This document shows positions 34,951 through 42,617 of a DNA stretch of 64,000 nucleotides, one piece after another. The translations under genes were made by a program, and so were the position numbers. Source of the DNA: Bacillus sonorensis NBRC 101234 = KCTC 13918 (GTDB taxonomy: Bacteria > Bacillota > Bacilli > Bacillales > Bacillaceae); NCBI RefSeq assembly GCF_001592005.1, contig NZ_BCVZ01000005.1, positions 1 to 64,000 of the forward strand, given 5' to 3'. Position 1 is the first letter of the stretch. Each line of letters starts with the position of its first letter. The notes under the pieces are model-generated. The model was not told the origin of the DNA. It saw only the letters and a list, made by a program, of their open reading frames with translations, and did no database searches.

Positions 34951-35571
34951 TTAATCATAATACGAAACGACAGCCTCGGCAATCGCATCGGCGGCTTTTT
35001 CCTGATAGACGGAGCTTCCGAGTTTCTGCGCATCGGATTTATTGGTGATAAAACCAAGCTCAACTAAAGCACTCGGCATTTGCGAATGTTTGATCACATA
35101 AAATCCCGATTCCTTCACTCCCCTGTCCTCGGTGCCGAGAGCGCCGGGAAGATGCTCCTGAATGTCCGCCGCCAGCCGTTCGCTGTCAGCCGCTTTATAT
35201 GTGGCGTCAAAATATGTCTCTGTTCCCGCCGCTTCAGGAGCGGCAGAATTGGCATGGATGCTGATGAAAAGGTCTGAACCATTTGTACTCGCTTTGGCCA
35301 CCCGTTCTTCAAGACTCAAAAACGAATCACCCGTCCTTGTCACGACCGTGTCGGCTCCTTCTTTTTCCAGCTTTTCATTCAGCAAATTGGACACATCAAG
35401 ATTGACATCCTTCTCCAATAGTCCGTTTCCGACCGCACCGCTGTCATCCCCTCCATGCCCGGCATCCACATAAATCGTTTTTCCCGAAAGCGGCTCAGCC
35501 GCAAACGCCCCGGGCAGAATCATGACAAACGAGAACAGGAGCAAAGCCAAGCTCTTCCATAGTAAATTCAC
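34951..35571 (-). CDS. yqiI: N-acetylmuramoyl-L-alanine amidase (YqiI)
   Basis: A 206-residue secreted zinc amidase of the Amidase_3 family. A signal peptide (about 1-25, ending AFA) is followed by YVDAGHGGDDSGAVGNGLLEKDVNL (metal His and Glu), SIHANSA (metal His) and the catalytic Glu in VELGFITN. It has no cell-wall binding repeats, so it may act near the membrane or with partners. It cleaves the peptide from muramic acid in peptidoglycan. The lipoprotein gene yqiH lies 27 bases upstream, giving a two-gene unit. Confidence 0.93.
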   Translation of the reverse strand: MNLLWKSLALLLFSFVMILPGAFAAEPLSGKTIYVDAGHGGDDSGAVGNGLLEKDVNLDVSNLLNEKLEKEGADTVVTRTGDSFLSLEERVAKASTNGSDLFISIHANSAAPEAAGTETYFDATYKAADSERLAADIQEHLPGALGTEDRGVKESGFYVIKHSQMPSALVELGFITNKSDAQKLGSSVYQEKAADAIAEAVVSYYD

Positions 35572-35598
35572 GGTTTCTTCCTCCTCATTTTCAATCTA

Positions 35599-35922
35599 TC
35601 ATTCTTTCTTTTTCAAATCTTTCAGCTGAAATGTTCCATCGTTCGCCTTTCGATACTTGACTTCCACCTTTGTATACTCTTTGATCCCTTTATATTTGTC
35701 CCGTTTTTCGGGAGGGACCTGCAGCATCGTCTCCTTGCCGTCAATGTTCACAGCCACCGTATGCTGATCCGCCAAACCAATAAAAGTGCCTTCCTTTGTC
35801 AGCCATTCGCCTCCCTCTGCTTTCCGGCTCCCGTCGCCGCTTTGCTGCTCTTCATGCTGGATTGTCCCGCAGCCGGCCAAAAGCAGCATGGCAAACAACA
35901 CAAAGATGACTCCCTTTTTCAT
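35599..35922 (-). CDS. yqiH: Putative lipoprotein YqiH
   Basis: A 107-residue lipoprotein with lipobox LLAGC at about residues 14-18. A short polar linker leads into a small beta-rich domain (GTFIGLADQHTVAVNIDG and KEYTKVEVKYRK). Start 35922 follows GAGGTGATCGAG; the GTG three codons upstream is part of the SD. It is upstream of yqiI on the same strand. Function unknown. Confidence 0.8.
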   Translation of the reverse strand: MKKGVIFVLFAMLLLAGCGTIQHEEQQSGDGSRKAEGGEWLTKEGTFIGLADQHTVAVNIDGKETMLQVPPEKRDKYKGIKEYTKVEVKYRKANDGTFQLKDLKKKE

Positions 35923-36197
35923 CTCGATCACCTCATCCGCTGGTTTTTTCTACACCCCGTACAATATCTTTAACACTCCCTGCCTGTAAAGCAGCCCTCC
36001 CCGGCGGACCGCTCCCGAAATCCACAGCCGAATGTCTCGGTCATTTCCGGTTGTTAGCAGTCTTCCGCCCACAACCGTCCATGAAAAACGATCTAGCAGA
36101 AGTGATATTTGACTGTAAAATGGGAAAAAGCAGAACTTTTTCATCATTTTTTGAGCACTCCCGGCTCTCAAGGAAAAGGGAAGCGTTCTTTCTACAT

Positions 36198-36233
36198 AAA
36201 AAAACGTCTTTTCCACTGGGAAAAAGACGTTTT
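36198..36233 (-). terminator. Terminator of the LD-carboxypeptidase unit
   Basis: A perfect 12-bp stem (36201-36212 with 36222-36233), then seven T residues on the - strand. It directly abuts the stop codon of the 49-codon ORF at 36232-36381. The rest of the gap down to 35922 shows nothing recognisable. Confidence 0.88.
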
Positions 36234-36381
36234 ATGCGGCTTGGCGCTTGATATGATTCAGTTTATGATAAAGTATGGTATTTCGTGAGACAATCGTCGG
36301 AATTTGAAAGCGACCAATAAAAAAGGAATCCCGATCCTGACGAGCTCCCTCCTCATCCGTTTGTTCTGATAAATAAATCAT
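36232..36381 (-). CDS. Candidate 49-residue protein coupled to the LD-carboxypeptidase gene
   Basis: The ATG overlaps the upstream gene's stop as ATGA, and the ORF ends exactly at the terminator, so the short frame fills the whole transcript tail. The predicted product is mixed-charge: acidic start (SEQTDEEGARQD), then a basic C-terminal helix-like part (NTILYHKLNHIKRQ). No family is recognised. It could be a true coupled small protein or a chance frame. Confidence 0.4.
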   Translation of the reverse strand: MIYLSEQTDEEGARQDRDSFFIGRFQIPTIVSRNTILYHKLNHIKRQAA

Positions 36382-37391
36382 TTAAAGTGCTGCAACACGA
36401 TCCCTTTCCCGTCGCTCAATTCTATTTCTGCATATGCTCCATTTATAAACGTCATTTGCGGGGGAACATGACCACAATCAATATCAAATATAATTGGGAT
36501 TTGAAGTTCAGCGGAAAGATCCCGGTAAACTTCTTCAATTGTGTAATTGGCGACAGGAGTATTCGCCGGACTTCTCCCAAACATAATCCCAGAGCAATCG
36601 TCAAACCAGCCGGCTAATTTCATTTGTACGAGAGATCTGCGCAGATCAGTCGTTGATAACTCGCAATTTTCAAAAAACCAAATAACAGGATCACCTTGTA
36701 TATCATGTTCTTTAAAATGTTTTACGCACCCATACGATGTACCGACTAAATGCCTAATTGTATCAATACAGCCGCCAAGCAGCCGTCCTTGTATGTTTAC
36801 TTCTTTATTCACCGTTGTTTTCCAACAGGTCTTTTCAGTCAGATTGAATACGCAGGGAGCAGGGCTATCAAACTCCCATTCTTTCTGATAATGTTCTGAT
36901 GAAGATTGCCGGACGGATTCATTTTCTTTTGTCGATAAAACAGTCTCCCACATTGCTGTCCTATTATCTGAAAACTCCCCTCTTAAATCAACTAAATTTG
37001 TTCCATGCGCAGTAGCCATACCGGTTTTCAAAGTAATAGCCAAAAGCAACAGACTAATATCCGAATATCCCAGCATCCATTTATTCTTCATATTTTCAAA
37101 GTCAATATACTCAAGGACTTCAATAAGCAGTTCCCCGCCCCAAGGAGGGAAAATGAAATCAATCTCATCATTGCGCATCATATGATTAAATTCCGCTGCC
37201 CTTTCTATGGCAGGAGCAGATCTCGCCTTGTCCTGAGTCCAAACGGTATCGCCGCAGACGATATGATAACCCAGCTTTTTCATGCGACTGCACGCAGCCT
37301 TCAATACACCATGCAACTCAGGCGGCACTCCCGATGATGGGGCAGTTACTCCAATGGTTGCGCCTTTTTGCAGGAATGGATATCGTATCAT
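36378..37391 (-). CDS. S66-family peptidase (LD-carboxypeptidase/MccF-like)
   Basis: A 337-residue member of the S66 serine peptidases, which includes cytoplasmic LD-carboxypeptidases and the MccF self-immunity proteins that cleave peptide-nucleotide antibiotics. The N-terminus GATIGVTAPSSGVP, nucleophile in LGYSDIS (Ser110), catalytic Glu in FFENCELST and His in DCGHVPPQMTF are present. The sequence looks closer to the MccF-like branch by its length and FFENCE motif, but this is not decisive. It lies in the accessory island between yqiH and spo0A. Base composition is more AT-rich than neighbouring core genes. Confidence 0.85.
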   Translation of the reverse strand: MIRYPFLQKGATIGVTAPSSGVPPELHGVLKAACSRMKKLGYHIVCGDTVWTQDKARSAPAIERAAEFNHMMRNDEIDFIFPPWGGELLIEVLEYIDFENMKNKWMLGYSDISLLLLAITLKTGMATAHGTNLVDLRGEFSDNRTAMWETVLSTKENESVRQSSSEHYQKEWEFDSPAPCVFNLTEKTCWKTTVNKEVNIQGRLLGGCIDTIRHLVGTSYGCVKHFKEHDIQGDPVIWFFENCELSTTDLRRSLVQMKLAGWFDDCSGIMFGRSPANTPVANYTIEEVYRDLSAELQIPIIFDIDCGHVPPQMTFINGAYAEIELSDGKGIVLQHFK

Positions 37392-37785
37392 GGAGACCTC
37401 CAGTGTTTTTCATTATTTTAACATGAATACCATTGTATCTGATCGACTCTTAGAGCCTTTACATCTTCAATATTTACGACTGAAACATGGTTGTGGGCAA
37501 AACCGCTATCAACGGAAAATTTGCACTAATATTAAATGGCAAAAGCCCCAGCTCTAAGAAACGGGCTATATTTATTTACACGCTTTATTTTAACTCTCTT
37601 CTGCGTCACTAAAGAATACCTATCTTAAAGGCTTAGGATGCATTGTTCCATTTAAAACTTTTAGAAAAGATTAATCCATTCTAAAGAAAGAGGAGCTTTT
37701 GATATTATTTAAACAATAAACAATCCATGACGAAAAAGGACATATACAACAAAAAAAGCCAGCTCAACTGAGCCTGACTTTTTTA
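37392..37785. other. 394-base AT-rich gap with a possible gene remnant
   Basis: It contains the presumed promoter region of the S66 peptidase gene, a short + strand frame at 37423-37557 and, at the right end, the terminator at 37751-37784. The 44-codon frame (start MNTIVSDRLLEPLHLQYLR) looks protein-like but lacks an SD. No RNA gene or repeat was recognised. Confidence 0.4.
37751..37784 (-). terminator. Terminator of the DUF1433-like gene
   Basis: GCTC-AACT-GAGC core with imperfect outer pairs and seven T residues on the - strand, directly past the stop codon. Confidence 0.8.
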
Positions 37786-38130
37786 TTAATAATCGCAAAC
37801 TTTATCTTTACATTCGGGTTTTCTTTCGGCATCGACTGTGAAGGAGCCAACTTCGTCATTTGACTTATCGTAAATACCCCATATTTTCTTTTGCTTATCA
37901 CCATTTAGATACCCTTTTATATCAACTCCGCCCATCGGATTCACTTCGTAGTCATCAGAATAATCAATTGACTGAATGTCATTATAATTCGTTTTAATAA
38001 AGTCTGTCATTCTTTCCTTAGCCAAATTAAAAAGTTCTTCTTTTTCTCTGTTATCATGTTGTTGCTTCATAAAAATTCCTCCAAATGTTATAATAACCAG
38101 AGCAAGAAGGATAATTATGTATTTCCTCAT
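37786..38130 (-). CDS. Small membrane-anchored protein, DUF1433-like
   Basis: A 114-residue protein with an N-terminal membrane helix (IIILLALVIITFGGIF) and no lipobox. An acidic helical stretch and a beta-rich domain with GYLNGDKQKKIWGIY follow. This resembles the Bacillus DUF1433/DUF3139-type small exported proteins found near polymorphic toxin-like genes. It is divergent from the lipase-fold gene, with only 50 bases between the starts, and the + strand promoter lies inside its coding region. An immunity role is inference. Confidence 0.7.
   Translation of the reverse strand: MRKYIIILLALVIITFGGIFMKQQHDNREKEELFNLAKERMTDFIKTNYNDIQSIDYSDDYEVNPMGGVDIKGYLNGDKQKKIWGIYDKSNDEVGSFTVDAERKPECKDKVCDY
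38066..38094 (+). promoter_or_regulatory. Candidate SigA promoter of the lipase-fold gene
   Basis: TTCATA and a perfect TATAAT (38089-38094) are 17 bp apart on the + strand, inside the 5' coding part of the divergent DUF1433-like gene and 87 bases upstream of the lipase-fold start. Confidence 0.6.
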
Positions 38131-38180
38131 AAAACCATCCTTTCCTCCTTACATTTTACATAGTTTAAGGGGTTATGTAC

Positions 38181-39620
38181 ATGAATAAAAAGTGCGATAT
38201 TCCTAATTTAACGGACAAAGATTATTATTTTCTTAGCCAAAACACTTATAGTACAGAGAAAATGAAAGAAGCTTTCAAGGAAAAAACACCTATAGAGAGC
38301 AAATCAAATAAAGCTTATTACGTTGATAAAATAAAGAGGGACTCTGATACTGGACTCGACGCGTATGTTTTTGTTCAAGCTAAGAAAAAGAACGACAAAT
38401 GGATTAAACCTGATAAACCAGAAAACGTCGTCGTAGCCTTCGCGGGGACAGATCCGAAAAGTCAATTCTTTCAAGATGTTATCGATGCTGATGGCGGTAA
38501 CGTCGTTATGGGTCTTGATCCAAAAAAGAAATCGCAATACATCATCGAAAAAGATGCGAAAGATACATCCAAAACACTAGGAAAATACAACGCCACCCCC
38601 TCACAAGACGCAATACTCAGCTCCGGCAACTATAAATTGATTACGAAAACATCCCAAATCGGTCAAGCCGACGATCTTGTAAGAGAAATCAAACAAAAAT
38701 ATAAAGGCACTTCGACAGTTGTTTCAACCACCGGACACTCGCTCGGCGGCGCAGAAGCGGAATACAGCGCAGTCAACAATGATATTTATGCTGTGGCGTT
38801 CAATAATCCATCCGTTGTTAAATTGCATTCGGAGGAAAAACAGAAGGAAATCAACAGCGGTAAATATGACTCATATGTAAAATCTATCGTTAACCCGGAC
38901 GATATGACCGGCTCCGGGTGGTGGGATGAGTACCTGCGGCATGCAGGCCGAACGATATATACGAAAGATCCCTCGATTTCCCGTGCGGAACGACAAATAC
39001 GACTTGATCCCAAGTTTAACGGCGGTATATTGGGTATGGTGTTTGGTGTCGCTTCAGACTACATTACTACAACTGCGATGGGAATGCCGGACACCCACGG
39101 TCTCAATAAAGGAAACTTTGCATTCGATGAAGACGGCAACGTTCAAAATATAGAAGGCGATAAGCTCGTCTACGACAAAAACTTAAAAGCGATGCTGCCG
39201 CCGGAGGTTGCTTCCGGAAGCGGCGCGATCAAAGTTACGCCCGAAGTCGCTAAACAGCTTGCTGAAAAAGTAAATGCGATCATAAACGACCTTCGCACGA
39301 TGAAACGAGAAGCGGAAAACGCCTATCAGGAACATGATGCCGCGATAAACGATCTGAAATACGATACCTATCGCCAGGTCGGCCGCGGCTTATACGATCA
39401 GCTTTCACTTGAGGATGTGAACAATACGCTGAATGATTTGGCGCAGTCGTTTGACAAAAAAGGAAACCCGCTGTTTTACGATGTTGATGCCGAAGCGGCC
39501 TATATCGCATCACTACAGGACACGATTTCAGATTTAGAGGAAATCAGCGGCTATCTCGGGCAAATCACAAAAGATTTCAAATCAAAGGACGAGATGCTGG
39601 CAAGATGGCTAAAGCTATAG
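38181..39620 (+). CDS. Lipase-fold (alpha/beta hydrolase) protein with helical C-terminus, DUF6792-like
   Basis: A 479-residue protein. Residues about 10-300 form an alpha/beta-hydrolase domain: VVVAFAGTDP (oxyanion strand), nucleophile elbow TGHSLGG with Ser187, NPDDMTG as a likely acid loop and later His residues as candidates for the triad. Residues about 345-479 are charged, probably coiled helices (VNAIINDLRTMKREAENAYQEHDAAI). No signal peptide is seen. The pattern resembles Bacillus class 3 lipase-like proteins of toxin or effector cassettes. The ATG at 38181 lies 8 bases from AAGGGG; an ATG at 38175 is too close. A small gene follows after 11 bases. Confidence 0.82.
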   Translation: MNKKCDIPNLTDKDYYFLSQNTYSTEKMKEAFKEKTPIESKSNKAYYVDKIKRDSDTGLDAYVFVQAKKKNDKWIKPDKPENVVVAFAGTDPKSQFFQDVIDADGGNVVMGLDPKKKSQYIIEKDAKDTSKTLGKYNATPSQDAILSSGNYKLITKTSQIGQADDLVREIKQKYKGTSTVVSTTGHSLGGAEAEYSAVNNDIYAVAFNNPSVVKLHSEEKQKEINSGKYDSYVKSIVNPDDMTGSGWWDEYLRHAGRTIYTKDPSISRAERQIRLDPKFNGGILGMVFGVASDYITTTAMGMPDTHGLNKGNFAFDEDGNVQNIEGDKLVYDKNLKAMLPPEVASGSGAIKVTPEVAKQLAEKVNAIINDLRTMKREAENAYQEHDAAINDLKYDTYRQVGRGLYDQLSLEDVNNTLNDLAQSFDKKGNPLFYDVDAEAAYIASLQDTISDLEEISGYLGQITKDFKSKDEMLARWLKL

Positions 39621-39631
39621 GAGTGTAGTAA

Positions 39632-39943
39632 ATGGATACGTTAGATAAACTGATCAAAAAACAAAACGACCCGATGGAGAAGCGCAGGCAGCTTGCTATG
39701 CTGAAAACGGGTATGAGAGGCGTAGCCGGAACAAAGCTCGAATCCGTTCGAAATACCCTCAGACCGAAATTTAAAGCAGGCGACATACAAAAGGAAATGA
39801 ACAGCGTCTATTCATCGCTTCTCTACAGCTTCCAAGGAAAAGCACAGCAGGCGCTCGCTCAACGGATCAGCCAAAGCGCACAGCAGCTGATCAAAACAGA
39901 GCAGGACGGAGAAAGCTTTGTGAATGGGTTTAAGACGAGATAA
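39632..39943 (+). CDS. Small helical protein, partner of the lipase-fold gene
   Basis: A 103-residue, strongly charged and mostly helical protein without a signal peptide or membrane segment. Heptad-like stretches (MDTLDKLIKKQNDPMEKRRQLAMLK) suggest coiled-coil interaction. It starts 11 bases after the lipase-fold stop with GGAG upstream and ends in the terminator, so it is cotranscribed. No family is recognised; a chaperone, adaptor or antitoxin role is only suggested by context. Confidence 0.72.
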   Translation: MDTLDKLIKKQNDPMEKRRQLAMLKTGMRGVAGTKLESVRNTLRPKFKAGDIQKEMNSVYSSLLYSFQGKAQQALAQRISQSAQQLIKTEQDGESFVNGFKTR

Positions 39944-39969
39944 AGACGCCAATTACGGCGTCTTTTTTT
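39942..39969 (+). terminator. Terminator of the lipase-fold operon
   Basis: AAAGACGCC/GGCGTCTTT stem with loop AATTAC and seven T residues; it overlaps the stop codon of the small partner gene. Confidence 0.9.
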
Positions 39970-40026
39970 GTGTAGTTATTAGAAAAGATACGCATAAATC
40001 ATCGGAAAACCCGCTTCAAATAAGCC

Positions 40027-40827
40027 TTATGAAGCCTTATGCTCAAGCCGCAGCTTATCAGCCACCATCGCGATGAATTCAGAATTCGTCGGCTTTGCTT
40101 TTGACATGCTGACGGTGTAGCCGAACAGCGATGAGATGGAGTCGATGTTGCCTCTGCTCCAAGCGACTTCGATGGCGTGGCGGATCGCCCGTTCGACTCG
40201 GCTTGCGGTTGTGTTGAATTTTTTGGCGATGTCCGGATACAGCACTTTTGTAATGCTGCCGAGCAGTTCAATATCGTTATACACCATCGAGATGGCTTCT
40301 CTCAAGTACAGATATCCTTTGATATGGGCGGGAACTCCGATTTCGTGGATGATGCTCGTGATGCTGGCGTCCAGGTTTTTCTTTGGTGATTCAGGCTGCG
40401 GACGCAGAATGCTGTTTTGGGCTGAAGGGGCGCGGTGTGTCATTTGTGACCCGTTTCCGCTGACCTGGCGGATATGGCCGACAAGGTTCTCCATATCGAA
40501 TGGTTTTAGAATAAAATAAGATGCGCCCAAATCCACGGCTTTTTTCGTCACGTCTTCCTGGCCGAAAGCTGTCAGCATGATGACGTTCGGCTGTTTTTTG
40601 AGCTGGGATTCCCGCAGTCTCTCCAAAACGGCCAAACCGTCGAGATGGGGCATAATAATGTCCAGCACGAGAACGTCAGGCTCCTTGTCTTTAAACAAAG
40701 AAAGGCATTCTTGGCCATTGTAAGCCACGCCGATCACTTCCATGTCATTTTGACCCTCGATATATTCGCTTAATAGGCCGACAAGCTCCCTGTTATCATC
40801 AGCAACACATACTTTAATTTTCTCCAC
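40027..40827 (-). CDS. spo0A: Sporulation master regulator Spo0A
   Basis: A 266-residue response regulator, nearly identical to B. subtilis Spo0A. The receiver domain has the acidic pocket ADD (10-11) and phosphorylated Asp56 in [11 protein letters not shown], with the conserved Lys in ILKPFD. A linker (about 120-145) leads to the C-terminal DNA-binding domain with helix-turn-helix [18 protein letters not shown] and the sigma-A contact region. It is phosphorylated through the phosphorelay and binds 0A boxes. It starts at GTG with SD GGGAGGAAG. Its upstream region carries a SigH promoter and several 0A boxes. Confidence 0.98.
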   Translation of the reverse strand: MEKIKVCVADDNRELVGLLSEYIEGQNDMEVIGVAYNGQECLSLFKDKEPDVLVLDIIMPHLDGLAVLERLRESQLKKQPNVIMLTAFGQEDVTKKAVDLGASYFILKPFDMENLVGHIRQVSGNGSQMTHRAPSAQNSILRPQPESPKKNLDASITSIIHEIGVPAHIKGYLYLREAISMVYNDIELLGSITKVLYPDIAKKFNTTASRVERAIRHAIEVAWSRGNIDSISSLFGYTVSMSKAKPTNSEFIAMVADKLRLEHKAS

Positions 40828-40886
40828 GTTTCTTCCTCCCCAATGTGTATGTTGATAAAATTCATCATTCTTTTTCTAATATGTTT

Positions 40887-40913
40887 AATTCGACAGTGTC
40901 ACATTATTCCCTT
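40887..40913 (-). promoter_or_regulatory. SigH promoter of spo0A (Ps-like)
   Basis: On the - strand AAGGGAATA (-35, consensus RNAGGAWWW) and GTCGAATT (-10, RNNGAATWW) are about 11-12 bp apart. The -10 overlaps a TGTCGAA 0A box, which would let Spo0A~P tune its own promoter. Confidence 0.72.
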
Positions 40914-40985
40914 TTTAAAAAATTGATTTTTGCAATATTAGTGGTATATCTTGCTTTTTTTCGGTTTTTTTCTGATTTTCTCGTT

Positions 40986-41037
40986 TTTTCGACTTAAAAT
41001 GAAACTTGACAAACAGAGGAACGTGAATTTGTCGAAA
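40986..41037. promoter_or_regulatory. Cluster of 0A boxes upstream of spo0A
   Basis: TTTGTCGAAA at 41028-41037 is a perfect 0A box. Reversed near-matches lie at about 41005-41014 (TTGACAAA) and 40987-40996 (TTTCGAC), with a further box at 40889-40895. They fit Spo0A~P autoregulation. Confidence 0.75.
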
Positions 41038-41092
41038 AATCTTTTCCTCCTCTATTTTAACGCACGATGATGAAGAATGAAAGGTGTATGAG

Positions 41093-41118
41093 AAAACTGC
41101 CGGGAATCCCGGCAGTTT
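41093..41118 (-). terminator. Terminator of spoIVB
   Basis: AAACTGCCGGGA/TCCCGGCAGTTT near-perfect stem overlapping the spoIVB stop codon, followed by a short T run on the - strand. Confidence 0.8.
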
Positions 41119-42400
41119 AGCTTGCTTTATCCTTTTTGTAGATATCGATTCCCGCTTCAGAAAGCATCCATTCAATGTGAACGCCATAGCCGCTGGTTGG
41201 ATCATTGACGAAAACGTGTGTGACCGCTCCGATGATTTTTCCGTTTTGAATAATCGGGCTGCCGCTCATCCCCTGAACGATGCCCCCTGTTTTATGAAGC
41301 AGCCTAGGGTCTGTAATTTTCAGCACCATTCCCTTTGTTGCCGGGAATTTTTGCGGAGTTGTGCTGACGATTTGGATATCGAACTTTTCGACCTTATCGT
41401 TTTCAATAACCGTCAAAATCTGTGCCGGTCCTTCTTTGACTTCATTTGAAAATGCAATTGGAATGGCTTTGTCTGAAACACGGTTTTTGATGGGCTGATG
41501 AAGCGTCCCGAATATTCCAAAAGGACTGTTTCGGTTAATATCGCCGATTACTTTTCGTTCAGATGCAAAACGGGCCAGTTTTTCTCCGGGATTTCCGCCC
41601 GTTCCTTTCTCGATTGACGTTACAGTTGATTTTACGATCTGGCCGTTTTCTACGACGATCGGTTTTTTCGTGTCCATATCGGAAATGACGTGCCCCAAAG
41701 CCCCGTATTTTTTCGACTTCGGTTCAAAAAAGGTCATCGTGCCGATTCCTGCGGCAGAGTCCCTGATATACAAGCCGATTCTGTATTTGTCTTCAGCCTG
41801 GTCCTTTTCCGGGACAAGCTTTGTTTTGATCTCCTGTTTATCCCTTTTGATGAGCAGATTTAAGGTCTCTCCTGTTTTCCCAGCCTTTTGAATAAAAGGG
41901 GTGATATCATTCATTTTTTCGATTTTCGTTCCGTTGATTTCTGTGATTATGTCGCCTACCGCGATTCCGGCTGCTTCACCTGGTGATTTCTTTCCGTCAT
42001 TTGTATTGATTTGGTGAAAACCGACAACCAATACCCCGACAGAGTGAAGCTTTACGCCTATCGACTGCCCGCCGGGTACAACCTTTAAATCGGGAAGAAC
42101 ATTTACTTTTGTTTTTTTGACAGGAAATCCGGCAAAGTCGTAGACGAGCTCCGCTTTTCCATTTTTTTCGCCTTTTATTTCCACTTCATGTTTATTTTCT
42201 TTTAATGTGAACGCTTCTGATGAATCGTCTTGAGGTGTACTGACGGATAAGCTTGTTTCGACAGCGCGTGAATCCGTCTCAAAAATGTTCATGTTTTTTG
42301 GTATTTCAATGTATTCTTTGACCGGTTTGTAAAATCCTACACTTATTAAAGAAACAAGGAGAATTATACCCACAGCTTTTCTGATTTTTTCAACATCCAC
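41117..42400 (-). CDS. spoIVB: SpoIVB serine protease, sigma-K checkpoint signal
   Basis: A 427-residue S55 peptidase secreted from the forespore to trigger SpoIVFB cleavage of pro-sigma-K. It has an N-terminal membrane anchor (about 7-25), a PDZ domain (about 110-200, [22 protein letters not shown]) and a C-terminal chymotrypsin-like protease domain. Catalytic Ser379 is in GMSGSP and the catalytic His lies in GHVISD. The GTG at 42400 has GAGGAGAG 7 bases upstream and gives the B. subtilis length. An in-frame ATG 19 codons further up lies before that SD and is not favoured. Forespore (SigF/SigG) expression is by orthology. Confidence 0.95.
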   Translation of the reverse strand: MDVEKIRKAVGIILLVSLISVGFYKPVKEYIEIPKNMNIFETDSRAVETSLSVSTPQDDSSEAFTLKENKHEVEIKGEKNGKAELVYDFAGFPVKKTKVNVLPDLKVVPGGQSIGVKLHSVGVLVVGFHQINTNDGKKSPGEAAGIAVGDIITEINGTKIEKMNDITPFIQKAGKTGETLNLLIKRDKQEIKTKLVPEKDQAEDKYRIGLYIRDSAAGIGTMTFFEPKSKKYGALGHVISDMDTKKPIVVENGQIVKSTVTSIEKGTGGNPGEKLARFASERKVIGDINRNSPFGIFGTLHQPIKNRVSDKAIPIAFSNEVKEGPAQILTVIENDKVEKFDIQIVSTTPQKFPATKGMVLKITDPRLLHKTGGIVQGMSGSPIIQNGKIIGAVTHVFVNDPTSGYGVHIEWMLSEAGIDIYKKDKAS

Positions 42401-42581
42401 CTTTTCACTCTCCTCGCACCTAACCCACACCATGAGAAATTCTTTCGCTACATTCATTACTTTTGCCTTCCTGACAATGATTTATAACTGTGAACGCAAG
42501 AAAAACATTGGATAAAATGATAAAGAAACGTTTGCATAAGAAAATAATAAATTCGACGGATCCAGTCAGGCAAAAATGGAA

Positions 42582-42617
42582 AAACAAAAAATAAGCTGTT
42601 CAGACTGAACAGCTTAT
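42582..42617 (-). terminator. Terminator of recN
   Basis: A perfect 12-bp stem (42591-42602 with 42606-42617) followed by T-rich sequence on the - strand; it overlaps the recN stop. Confidence 0.88.

Noticed and set aside
35950-36216. 88-codon - strand ORF between yqiH and the S66 peptidase unit
   Set aside because: It runs through the strong terminator at 36198-36233, has no SD and no protein-like domain pattern.
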